Positions 7,635 to 14,550 of a stretch of DNA of 26,323 bases are shown piece after piece. The position numbers and the translations under genes are program-made. The stretch comes from Microbacteriaceae bacterium (lineage in GTDB: Bacteria > Actinomycetota > Actinomycetes > Actinomycetales > Microbacteriaceae): assembly GCA_947454285.1 (NCBI GenBank), contig CANGJO010000005.1:1-26323 (forward strand), given 5' to 3'. How positions within the stretch are numbered: the stretch's first letter is position 1; each line of letters opens with the position of its first letter. Under the pieces are notes generated by a model. The model did no database searches, was not told the DNA's origin, and saw only the letters and a program-made list of their open reading frames with translations.

Positions 7635-8707
7635 CAAGCTTCACCGGCGAAGTCCGCATCGTAGGTGCCGGACTGCTCGGAACCAGTATTGGTTTAGCCC
7701 TCACCAAGCAGGGCATTGATGTTGCAATTTCTTCAAAGTCAACCAAGAGTGTTGACCTTGCCGTTAGCTATGGCGCAGGTCGTGCGGTTCGTGAAGATGA
7801 TTCACCAAAGTTGATTGTGGTTTGTGTTCCACCTCAGCTAACCGCTCAAATTGTTGCCGAAGAGCTGATTGCCTTTCCGGATGCCATCGTCACCGATGTT
7901 GCCAGCGTTAAGGCAGGCATCCTTGCTGAACTTGAAAGATTGGCCGCGCCGATTGAGCGCTACGTTGGTTCACACCCAATGGCCGGACGTGAACGCGGTG
8001 GAGCAATCGCGGGCCGCGCAGATCTATTTGTTGGTCGCCCGTGGGTGATTACACCAAACGCAAAGTCGGATGCAGCCGGAATTAAACTCGTTGCAGATTT
8101 GGCAAACGCACTTGAGTCGTCGGTGGTTACCGTTTCGCCAAAAGATCACGACCGTGCCGTCGCGTTGGTATCTCACGTGCCGCAGTTGGTTTCAAGCTTG
8201 TTGGCAGCACGATTGGTTGATGCCAAGAACGATGACGTTGCACTGGCTGGTCAGGGGCTTCGCGACACCACCAGAATCGCAGCCAGCGATCCGGATCTGT
8301 GGATTCAAATTCTTGAGGCAAACTCTGCCGAGGTACTGCAGGTTCTTGAATCACTTTCAGCTGACCTTGCCACCGTGATTGGTGCACTGCACAACTTGGA
8401 TTCAGAGAAATCCATTGCTCAGCTGCGTCATGCACTCGAAGCAGGCAATATCGGTGTTGAAAAAATTCCTGGCAAGCACGGAACCAAGCACTCAACCTAC
8501 GCTCAAATTATTGTGATGATCGATGACCAACCAGGTGAGCTTGCGCGCCTGCTTACCGAGGTCGGCGAAATCGGCATCAACCTTGAAGAACTTAAGTTGG
8601 AGCACTCACCAAGTGCGCAGATTGGTTTGGTTGAGCTTTACGTTGTTCCTTCTGCAGAGGCCGCTCTGATTGCCGATCTGCAAAAGCGCGGCTGGCGAAT
8701 CGCCTAA
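7631..8707 (+). CDS. tyrA: Prephenate dehydrogenase with C-terminal ACT domain
   Basis: TyrA oxidatively decarboxylates prephenate to 4-hydroxyphenylpyruvate, the tyrosine branch after chorismate mutase. The 358-residue product has an N-terminal dinucleotide-binding fold with GAGLLG (residues 12-17), the conserved GSHPMAGRERGG segment whose H115 is expected to take part in catalysis, and a helical C-terminal domain with GLRDTTRIAASDPDLW. From about residue 290 a regulatory ACT domain follows (YAQIIVMIDDQPGELARLL), which in related enzymes binds tyrosine for feedback control; that function is inferred. It starts with GTG inside the aroH stop and its TAA shares one base with the ATG of cmk. Confidence 0.93.
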   Translation: MTSFTGEVRIVGAGLLGTSIGLALTKQGIDVAISSKSTKSVDLAVSYGAGRAVREDDSPKLIVVCVPPQLTAQIVAEELIAFPDAIVTDVASVKAGILAELERLAAPIERYVGSHPMAGRERGGAIAGRADLFVGRPWVITPNAKSDAAGIKLVADLANALESSVVTVSPKDHDRAVALVSHVPQLVSSLLAARLVDAKNDDVALAGQGLRDTTRIAASDPDLWIQILEANSAEVLQVLESLSADLATVIGALHNLDSEKSIAQLRHALEAGNIGVEKIPGKHGTKHSTYAQIIVMIDDQPGELARLLTEVGEIGINLEELKLEHSPSAQIGLVELYVVPSAEAALIADLQKRGWRIA

Positions 8708-9372
8708 TGTCCACCAAAATCATTGCGATTGACGGCCCAGCAGGATCGGGCAAGTCAAGCGTCAGTAAGCAGGTTGCTCGCGAGTTGGGTTTTGGTTACT
8801 TAGACACCGGAGCCGCGTATCGTGCACTTGCCTGGGCCTGCCTAAACCTGCCGGAATTTTCAGTTGAATCGCTCGCCAACCTGAATTTGAACGAAGCCTT
8901 TGACTACCAAATCTCCACTGACCCCGATAATTTTTGGGTAAAAGTTGGCGATGCTGATGTGACAGCCGCCATTCGTGAACCGCAGGTCGCCGAATTCGTG
9001 AGTCAGGTAGCTCGCATTCCAGAGGTCAGAACATTCATGAAGGACCTTACTCACCGCTTGGTTGCTGGCTCTGGCAAGGTGGCGGTAGTGGTTGAGGGCC
9101 GCGATATCACCACCGTGGTGGCACCCGATGCTCCAATTCGCCTCTTACTCACAGCCAGTGAAGCGGTTAGACTTAAGCGACGCTCAGCGGAACTTTCTGA
9201 AAGCTCCGTGGCAAGCGTTATGCGTCAGGTTTCGGAACGTGACGCCAGCGACTCAAAGGTCGTTGACTTTATGACACCAGCTCCTGGTGTCCAACTCGTG
9301 GATACATCTGATCTCAATTTCAATCAGTCGGTTTCGGCCGTGATTGCGCTGATTGAGCAGGGTTTGTCCTAA
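8707..9372 (+). CDS. cmk: Cytidylate kinase
   Basis: Cytidylate kinase phosphorylates CMP and dCMP with ATP, returning pyrimidine nucleotides to the triphosphate pool that PyrG also feeds. The 221-residue protein has the P-loop GPAGSGKSS (10-18), the substrate-binding segment LDTGAAYRALAWA, the GRDITTVVAPDA loop where most family members have GRDIGTVVFPDA, and the lid region with RLKRRSAEL. The ATG shares its first base with the tyrA stop codon (TAATG). Next comes der after 9 bases, an order (cmk-der) conserved across actinobacteria. Confidence 0.95.
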   Translation: MSTKIIAIDGPAGSGKSSVSKQVARELGFGYLDTGAAYRALAWACLNLPEFSVESLANLNLNEAFDYQISTDPDNFWVKVGDADVTAAIREPQVAEFVSQVARIPEVRTFMKDLTHRLVAGSGKVAVVVEGRDITTVVAPDAPIRLLLTASEAVRLKRRSAELSESSVASVMRQVSERDASDSKVVDFMTPAPGVQLVDTSDLNFNQSVSAVIALIEQGLS

Positions 9373-9381
9373 GGATTAAGA

Positions 9382-10890
9382 ATGAATGAAGAAGAATTCC
9401 TAGCGGAACCTGCAGCACCGGAGTTCATCGAGCGCTTGCAAAGCATGAGCACCGATGAAGAAGAGTCGCGCGCACGCGTTTTGCGTTCAGGGCTAGAAGA
9501 CTACGACCTAGACGACGAAGACTTTGACGTTCTTGATGGCGGTGAAGAGCTGGTCGACGGCCACTACTTCTTGCCAGCCCTGCCGGTACTGGCAATCGTT
9601 GGTCGCCCAAACGTAGGCAAGTCTGCACTTGTAAACCGAATCCTTGGTCGCCGTGAGGCAGTTGTCGAAGACAAGCCAGGCGTTACCCGTGACCGTGTTT
9701 CATACAAGGCCGAATGGAACGAGCGCAAGTTCACCCTGGTTGATACCGGTGGTTGGGAACCAGACGCACGAGGCATTGATAAGTCGGTTGCGATTCAGGC
9801 GGAGATCGCCGTTGAACTCGCCGACGCAGTTTTGTTTGTAGTTGATGCAATGGTTGGTGCCACCAGCACCGATGAACGCGTGGTCAAGATGCTTCGCGCA
9901 TCAGGCAAGCCGGTTATTTTGGTCGCCAACAAGATTGATGACGTGCGTCAAGAACCTGAAGCTGCAAACCTATGGTCACTTGGACTAGGCGAGCCTTATC
10001 CGTGTTCTGCAGTTCACGGTCGTGGCGTTGCCGATCTACTTGACGCAGCAATGAAAGTTCTGCCAAAGATTTCAAATGTTGCCAAAGAAGAAATTGGTGG
10101 CCCACGTCGCGTTGCACTAATTGGTCGCCCTAACGTTGGAAAGTCATCATTGCTTAACCGCGCAGTTGGTTCGGAACGTGCAGTGGTTAACGATCTAGCC
10201 GGAACAACTCGTGACCCAATTGACGAACAAGTTGAACTCGGCGGCAAGGCCTGGCGCTTTGTTGATACCGCCGGTATTCGTCGTCGCGTGCACTTGGCGC
10301 AGGGAGCAGACTTCTACGCATCGCTTCGAACCGCTGCTGCTCTTGAGCGCGCAGAAGTTGCCGTAGTTCTTTTTGATGTGACTCAGCCAATCAGTGAAGC
10401 AGACATTCGCATTGTTGACATGGCACTTGAGTCTGGTCGTGCACTAGTTCTTGCCTTCAACAAGTGGGACGAGCTAGACGATGAGCGTCGCAAGTACCTA
10501 GAGCGTGAGATCGAGCAAGACCTAGCTCACGTTGACTGGGCACCGCGTGTAAATATTTCTGCAAAGACCGGTCGCCACCTTGAGAAGCTGGTACCTGCTC
10601 TTGAAGTTGCACTGGACTCATGGGATCAGCGAATTGCTACTGGAAAGCTCAACGCGTTCGTGCAAGAGCTGGCCATGGAGACCCCGCACCCTGTTCGTGG
10701 TGGCAAGCAGCCGCGAATCTTGTTTGCTACTCAAGCAAGCAGCCGCCCACCAAAGTTTGTCTTGTTCACCACTGGTTTCTTGGATCCGGGTTACCGCCGA
10801 TTCATCACTCGTCGCCTGCGCGAGACCTATGGTTTCGAAGGAACACCAATCGAGGTTGGCATGCGCGTACGTGAGAAGCGCAAGCGCTAA
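9382..10890 (+). CDS. der: Ribosome-assembly GTPase Der (EngA)
   Basis: Der is an essential GTPase with two consecutive G domains that acts in assembly of the 50S ribosomal subunit. The first P-loop GRPNVGKS lies at residues 74-81, the second at 248-255. Each is followed by its switch motif (PGVTRDRV and AGTTRDPID), a Walker B DTGGW or DTAGI, and the NKxD motif (NKID, NKWD). A KH-like domain forms the C-terminus, ending in a basic EKRKR-type tail. About 65 acidic residues precede the first G domain; such extensions are common in actinobacterial Der but absent from the E. coli form. An AAGGA site precedes the ATG. It is the last gene of the long operon. Confidence 0.96.
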   Translation: MNEEEFLAEPAAPEFIERLQSMSTDEEESRARVLRSGLEDYDLDDEDFDVLDGGEELVDGHYFLPALPVLAIVGRPNVGKSALVNRILGRREAVVEDKPGVTRDRVSYKAEWNERKFTLVDTGGWEPDARGIDKSVAIQAEIAVELADAVLFVVDAMVGATSTDERVVKMLRASGKPVILVANKIDDVRQEPEAANLWSLGLGEPYPCSAVHGRGVADLLDAAMKVLPKISNVAKEEIGGPRRVALIGRPNVGKSSLLNRAVGSERAVVNDLAGTTRDPIDEQVELGGKAWRFVDTAGIRRRVHLAQGADFYASLRTAAALERAEVAVVLFDVTQPISEADIRIVDMALESGRALVLAFNKWDELDDERRKYLEREIEQDLAHVDWAPRVNISAKTGRHLEKLVPALEVALDSWDQRIATGKLNAFVQELAMETPHPVRGGKQPRILFATQASSRPPKFVLFTTGFLDPGYRRFITRRLRETYGFEGTPIEVGMRVREKRKR

Positions 10891-10935
10891 TTTCTGTTAG
10901 CTGTGGCTAATCCCAAGCGAATTCTGCTGCGGGCC

Positions 10936-10941
10936 TAAACT
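10936..10941 (+). promoter_or_regulatory. -10 element of pgsA, probable leaderless promoter
   Basis: TAAACT matches the -10 pattern TANNNT and lies six bases before the ATG at 10948, with no ribosome-binding site between them. That spacing would start the transcript at the start codon. The 57-base gap after der otherwise holds only a 5-base-pair hairpin (10897-10910) without a T tract. Confidence 0.45.
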
Positions 10942-10947
10942 CAACTT

Positions 10948-11529
10948 ATGACCAATCAACCAACTCTTAGCATGAAGGAACAGTTCATGACTGTTCCAAA
11001 CTTGCTCAGCATGTTGCGTCTTGCGTTGGTGCCGGTTTTTCTTTACCTATTACTAAATGAGAAATACCTTTCGGCAATTGTCGTTTTGGCCCTGTCTAGC
11101 CTTACCGATTATCTAGACGGATACTTCGCTAGAAAGTTCAACCAGGTCACCAGGTTGGGCCAGCTACTTGATCCAGCAGCCGATCGTCTTTACATTTTTT
11201 CCACCCTCGTGGGCTTGAGCATCACCGGGATCATCCCGGTTTGGTTGGCGCTAGTAATCATTGGTCGCGATGTTGTACTGGCCATCGCGTATCCGATTTT
11301 GGCAACCTACGGCTACGGACCACTACCGGTGCACTACCTGGGCAAGACCGGAACCTTTGCTTTGCTCTACGCTTTTCCGCTATTACTGATGGCTTACATC
11401 TGGCATCCAATCGCATTTATTCTTGAGCCGCTGGCCTGGGCCTTCGCACTTTGGGGCGTTGGTTTGTACTGGTGGGGAGCCTTTGTTTACCTGCGCCAGC
11501 TACGCGAAATCGTGAAAAAAGGCGCCTAG
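10948..11529 (+). CDS. pgsA: CDP-alcohol phosphatidyltransferase (PgsA-like)
   Basis: This membrane enzyme moves a phosphatidyl group from CDP-diacylglycerol to an alcohol, most likely glycerol 3-phosphate, giving phosphatidylglycerol phosphate. The 193-residue protein carries the complete family motif D-x2-D-G-x2-A-R-x8-G-x3-D-x3-D: D54, D57, G58, A61, R62, G71, D75, D79. About five or six hydrophobic membrane segments are spaced along it. The start at 10948 fits a leaderless transcript; an ATG at 10987 with AAGGA seven bases upstream would give a product beginning MTVPNLLSMLRL, which looks more like the family's usual start, so the N-terminus is uncertain by 13 residues. The alcohol acceptor cannot be fixed from sequence. 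Its place next to garA matches pgsA2 in mycobacteria. Confidence 0.85.
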   Translation: MTNQPTLSMKEQFMTVPNLLSMLRLALVPVFLYLLLNEKYLSAIVVLALSSLTDYLDGYFARKFNQVTRLGQLLDPAADRLYIFSTLVGLSITGIIPVWLALVIIGRDVVLAIAYPILATYGYGPLPVHYLGKTGTFALLYAFPLLLMAYIWHPIAFILEPLAWAFALWGVGLYWWGAFVYLRQLREIVKKGA

Positions 11530-11538
11530 AAAAACCAT

Positions 11539-11560
11539 TAGGCTAGTGCTCTATAAGGAG
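11539..11560 (+). promoter_or_regulatory. Promoter -10 and ribosome-binding site of garA
   Basis: A TAGGCT hexamer (11539-11544), the same sequence seen before parA at 4134, is followed by a strong AAGGAG ribosome-binding site (11555-11560) 12 bases before the ATG at 11573. Both lie in the 43-base gap after pgsA. The -35 region is not evident. Confidence 0.4.
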
Positions 11561-11572
11561 TAGCAAGCAAAA

Positions 11573-12043
11573 ATGGAATCTGCAGAATTGGGCTTTGGGG
11601 GCTCGTCCGATGAGGTCGAATCCACCGCGGTTTTCAGCTCAGACCTGCTTGCCGAATCCGGTCCTTTTCTAGACAGCGAAGAACAAAAAGCCATTGAGGC
11701 TCTTCCATCAGGCTCAGCACTCCTAATCGTTCAGCGTGGCCCAAACGAGGGTTCAAGATTCTTGCTTGACCAAGACGTCACCACCGTTGGTCGTCACCCA
11801 AACGCAGACATCTTTCTTGATGACGTAACTGTGTCTCGTCGACACGCAGAATTCCACCGTCACAATCAGACATTTCAGGTTCGCGATTTGGCTTCGCTCA
11901 ATGGCACTTACTACGATGGTGTTCGAATTGATGCAGCAATGCTTGAAGACGGTTCAGAAATTCAAATCGGTAAATTCCGTTTGACCTTCTATGCGTCGCG
12001 AGCTGATCTTGCAGCAAATGAATCTAAAGCAGGGGGAGAGTAA
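11573..12043 (+). CDS. garA: FHA-domain regulator GarA/OdhI
   Basis: GarA (OdhI in Corynebacterium) is a small phosphothreonine-binding protein. When unphosphorylated it inhibits 2-oxoglutarate dehydrogenase and adjusts glutamate metabolism; Ser/Thr kinases switch it off. The 156-residue protein has a flexible N-terminal tail and an FHA domain at about 48-142. The key FHA residues are present: G73-R74, S88-R89, H91 and N110-G111-T112. In the tail the segment V-E-S-T-A-V-F (15-21) corresponds to the phosphorylated E-T-T-S-V-F motif of mycobacterial GarA, but with Ser17 in place of the first Thr; T18 would be the PknB-type site. A strong AAGGAG precedes the ATG. Its stop shares a base with the following merR start. 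Confidence 0.92.
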   Translation: MESAELGFGGSSDEVESTAVFSSDLLAESGPFLDSEEQKAIEALPSGSALLIVQRGPNEGSRFLLDQDVTTVGRHPNADIFLDDVTVSRRHAEFHRHNQTFQVRDLASLNGTYYDGVRIDAAMLEDGSEIQIGKFRLTFYASRADLAANESKAGGE

Positions 12044-12744
12044 TGGCGCAGTCAGCACCAGCCAAGCTCTACGCCGCTCGTCCCGTAAAACTTTTCAACA
12101 TTGGGCAGGTTCTTAATGTGCTCAACCCAGACTTTCCGGATCTAACTCCATCAAAGCTTCGCTTTCTAGAGGAGCAGGGACTAGTTACTCCGCAGCGCAC
12201 ACCATCGGGGTATCGCAAGTTCACCGAACTCGACATCGAACGCATTCAAATCGTGCTCGAGCTTCAGCGCGATCAGTACCTGCCCCTAAAGGTAATCCGC
12301 AACTACCTTGCCGATCTTGACGAAGGCAAGCAGCCAAGCCTGCCAGGTGGCCACGTAAATCCACAGCACCTGCGTCAGAGCCGTGGCAAGAAGCTTTCAC
12401 GCATCGAGTTGATTGCTGAAACCGCTATCACTGACGCTCTGATACAAGAGGCTCAGGACGTGCTGTTGATTAATCAGGAACCTTTCGAGGCATCCGATGT
12501 TGAAATCGCTCGTGCAATCGTGCACCTGCAGCGATTTGGCATCCAGCCGCGCCACCTTCGGGGCATCAAGGCATCTGCCGAGCGCGAGATTGGCATCATC
12601 GAGGGCGTCGTTGCCCCAGTTCTAGGTAAAAACGACACCGCGAGTCGTTCACGAGCGGCTCACTACGCAGCAGAAATTGAAAATCAGTTCTCCAGCATTC
12701 GTGCTGAGCTAATCCGCTCGGTTATTGGCAAAATCGACGGCTAA
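12043..12744 (+). CDS. MerR-family regulator, FtsR-like
   Basis: This 233-residue protein has an N-terminal MerR winged-helix DNA-binding domain (about 16-85: LFNIGQVLNVLN ... LRFLEEQGLVTPQRTPSGYRKF), then a helical linker and a larger C-terminal domain without cysteine metal-binding motifs. Position right after garA and overall shape match mycobacterial Rv1828 and corynebacterial FtsR, a regulator linked to ftsZ expression; the equivalence is inferred from synteny and architecture. It begins with ATG at the last base of the garA stop (TAATG), so the pair is probably translated together. Target genes cannot be read from the window. Confidence 0.85.
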   Translation: MAQSAPAKLYAARPVKLFNIGQVLNVLNPDFPDLTPSKLRFLEEQGLVTPQRTPSGYRKFTELDIERIQIVLELQRDQYLPLKVIRNYLADLDEGKQPSLPGGHVNPQHLRQSRGKKLSRIELIAETAITDALIQEAQDVLLINQEPFEASDVEIARAIVHLQRFGIQPRHLRGIKASAEREIGIIEGVVAPVLGKNDTASRSRAAHYAAEIENQFSSIRAELIRSVIGKIDG

Positions 12745-12749
12745 AACCC

Positions 12750-12779
12750 TTTACATTAGGGCGACACGCCGAGTAATTT
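12750..12779 (+). promoter_or_regulatory. Sigma-70-like promoter of the second merR gene
   Basis: In the 112-base gap between the two merR genes, TTTACA (12750-12755) and TAATTT (12774-12779) are separated by 18 bases, giving a reasonable -35/-10 pair. The leader would be about 70 bases and ends in an AAGGGAG ribosome-binding site a few bases before the ATG at 12857. MerR-type activators often act on promoters with long spacers, so self-regulation is conceivable but not shown. Confidence 0.4.
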
Positions 12780-12856
12780 AATTAACCCGACATCTGGGCG
12801 CAACAGGCAACAATTAAACCTGTACTTGAACGTTAGAAAATTCAGAAGGGAGCCGC

Positions 12857-13405
12857 ATGTCACACGACCACACAGACGCTCCCGAGGGATATTCACAGGG
12901 AATGCTTTTCACTGATGGCCTGCCTTCTAGCGATCCGAAGGTTGGTTACCGCGGAACTTCTGCAGCAACAGCATGTGGCATTAGCTACCGTCAACTTGAT
13001 TACTGGGACCGCACCGGTCTAGTTCAGCCAACCGTGCGCGGGGCTGCCGGTTCAGGTTCACAGCGACTTTATTCTTTCCGCGACATTCTGGTTCTAAAGC
13101 TGGTTAAACGCCTGCTAGACACCGGCGTTTCGCTTCAGCAGATTCGTGTTGCAGTTGAGCAGCTTCGCGCCGCTGGAATTAACGACATGGCAGCCATCAC
13201 CCTGATGTCAGATGGTGCTCGCGTTTACCTTTGCACCACTCAAGACGAGGTTATGGACCTACTTAGCCGCGGTCAGGGTGTATTTGGTATCGCGGTTGGT
13301 CGCGTGCTTCGTGAAGTTGAGGCTTCGCTGGTCAACATCAAGGAAAACAACGTTGATGATGTTGACGAACTGGCAGCTCGCCGCCAGGTTAGAAAAGCTG
13401 TTTAG
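12857..13405 (+). CDS. MerR-family regulator (Rv1830-like)
   Basis: A second, distinct MerR regulator of 182 residues. After a polar 30-residue N-terminus comes the winged-helix domain (YRGTSAATACGISYRQLDYWDRTGLVQPTVRGAAGSGSQR read in segments, about 32-70), then a helical dimerisation region (LVKRLLDTGVSLQQIRVAVEQL) and a C-terminal domain ending in a charged tail. The double-merR arrangement after garA mirrors Rv1828/Rv1830 in mycobacteria, but the BFN-domain gene that lies between them there is absent here. The ribosome-binding site AAGGGAG is strong. The stop codon overlaps the stop of the opposite-strand parA gene. Ligand and targets are unknown. Confidence 0.85.
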   Translation: MSHDHTDAPEGYSQGMLFTDGLPSSDPKVGYRGTSAATACGISYRQLDYWDRTGLVQPTVRGAAGSGSQRLYSFRDILVLKLVKRLLDTGVSLQQIRVAVEQLRAAGINDMAAITLMSDGARVYLCTTQDEVMDLLSRGQGVFGIAVGRVLREVEASLVNIKENNVDDVDELAARRQVRKAV

Positions 13406-14481
13406 CCCTCGTCTTTTTTATTCTCTTCGAGCCACGTCGCATCCGCAGGTTCAAAATTCAAACTCGCTAGCGCCTCAAGTTGTTCAATCGCGCTCATCTT
13501 GCTTGGGTCCAAAGGCAGCTGAACTGGAGTAACCGGTCCGGTCGGCAGACTGGTATCGGTGTTTGGCACCAGAGCCTGAAGCGGCGAATCTGCCTGCAGT
13601 GACTCAAGTTCCAAAACAGCGTCTAGATTTTGACCGCGCATGATCTTGCTTATGCGAGACATCCTTTTATCTTGCTTGCCGCGGTTCTTGTCATACGGTT
13701 CTTGAAACGAAGCCAGGGCAGCTGCCAGAATTTCGTCAAAAATCTTGGCAAGTTCAATCGCGTGATCACCAGGCCAGGTGTGAATCGGACGAGCAGCACC
13801 CTGGGCCTGCTGAATGGTTGCGCGCTCTTCGATAAGAACGGTCATCAGGTTTTCCTTGAACATGTCCTGAAGCTCTTGAGCGCGGTAGGTGTGCTCTTTG
13901 CTCTGCGGGCGCATGCGGTTTATCACAACACCAAGTGCTTGTAGTCGGGGAGTGAGGCCCTTGCGAAGCTCCTCGATAGCTCGCATCGCACGGTCGGCGG
14001 CAACCACAGAAAAAATCGAAGGCTCAGAGACAATCAGTACGCGGTCGCTGGCAACCCAAGCGGTGCGGGTTAGACCGTTAATTGAAGGTGGCGTATCGAT
14101 AATGACTAGGTCGTAATCTTTTTCGATGCGGCTGAGCGCTTCCTCGAGTTTCCAAACATCCCTAATTGTTGGGTTGGGGGTGTCGAACTGAAGTGCCCTT
14201 GGGCTACCAATCATTACGTCGATGTGCCCAGACTGAACTTTGCCCCAAGTGCTGGATACAATTGACCTGTGCACGATGTTGTGCTTTGGGTTTTGTAAGA
14301 CGTCGGCAACGGTTTCTCTGAATTCTCCGATAGCGCCAAGGCCTGTCGAAGCATCACACTGGGGGTCCAGGTCCACAACCAGCGTTCGCAGCCCACGAGC
14401 GAAAGCGGCAGAGGCCAGACCAAGGGCAACCGTGGTCTTTCCTACGCCTCCCTTTAGGGAGCTAACGCTCAATACATGCAC
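13402..14481 (-). CDS. ParA-family ATPase with C-terminal extension
   Basis: A 359-residue ParA/MinD-type ATPase, distinct from the one at 4175. It starts abruptly with the deviant Walker A motif KGGVGKTT at residues 10-17, followed by VVDLDPQCDAST and a Walker B segment LVIIDTPPSING. The ATPase core ends near residue 260. The remaining 100 residues form an extension that begins with a basic patch (KNRGKQDKRMSRISKIMRG) and becomes proline- and acid-rich; nothing in it matches a domain I know. The start is a GTG six bases after a TAGCCT -10-like element, so the mRNA is probably leaderless. No parB is adjacent. The gene faces away from pyruvate carboxylase. Its cargo is unknown; a role in cell-pole or chromosome positioning is only inferred from family. 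Confidence 0.85.
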   Translation of the reverse strand: MHVLSVSSLKGGVGKTTVALGLASAAFARGLRTLVVDLDPQCDASTGLGAIGEFRETVADVLQNPKHNIVHRSIVSSTWGKVQSGHIDVMIGSPRALQFDTPNPTIRDVWKLEEALSRIEKDYDLVIIDTPPSINGLTRTAWVASDRVLIVSEPSIFSVVAADRAMRAIEELRKGLTPRLQALGVVINRMRPQSKEHTYRAQELQDMFKENLMTVLIEERATIQQAQGAARPIHTWPGDHAIELAKIFDEILAAALASFQEPYDKNRGKQDKRMSRISKIMRGQNLDAVLELESLQADSPLQALVPNTDTSLPTGPVTPVQLPLDPSKMSAIEQLEALASLNFEPADATWLEENKKDEG

Positions 14482-14487
14482 CTAAAT

Positions 14488-14493
14488 AGGCTA
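14488..14493 (-). promoter_or_regulatory. -10 element of the leftward parA gene, probable leaderless promoter
   Basis: Read on the minus strand, TAGCCT lies six bases ahead of the GTG at 14481 and no ribosome-binding site is present, the same geometry as before pgsA. On the plus strand an overlapping TACCTT (14492-14497) could serve as -10 for pyruvate carboxylase, so the two divergent promoters would overlap back to back. Confidence 0.45.
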
Positions 14494-14550
14494 CCTTTTT
14501 ATTGAGGGCGCCATGTAGTCATGTTCGTCAATACGATGCTTGAGGAGCCA

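Noticed and set aside
10897..10910. Hairpin TTAGC-TGTG-GCTAA after der
   Set aside because: Five-base-pair stem without a T run; cannot be supported as a terminator.
12803..12823. Inverted repeat ACAGG/CCTGT upstream of the second merR gene, possible MerR operator
   Set aside because: Only five-base arms with an 11-base gap, and not positioned between the -35 and -10 as MerR sites are.
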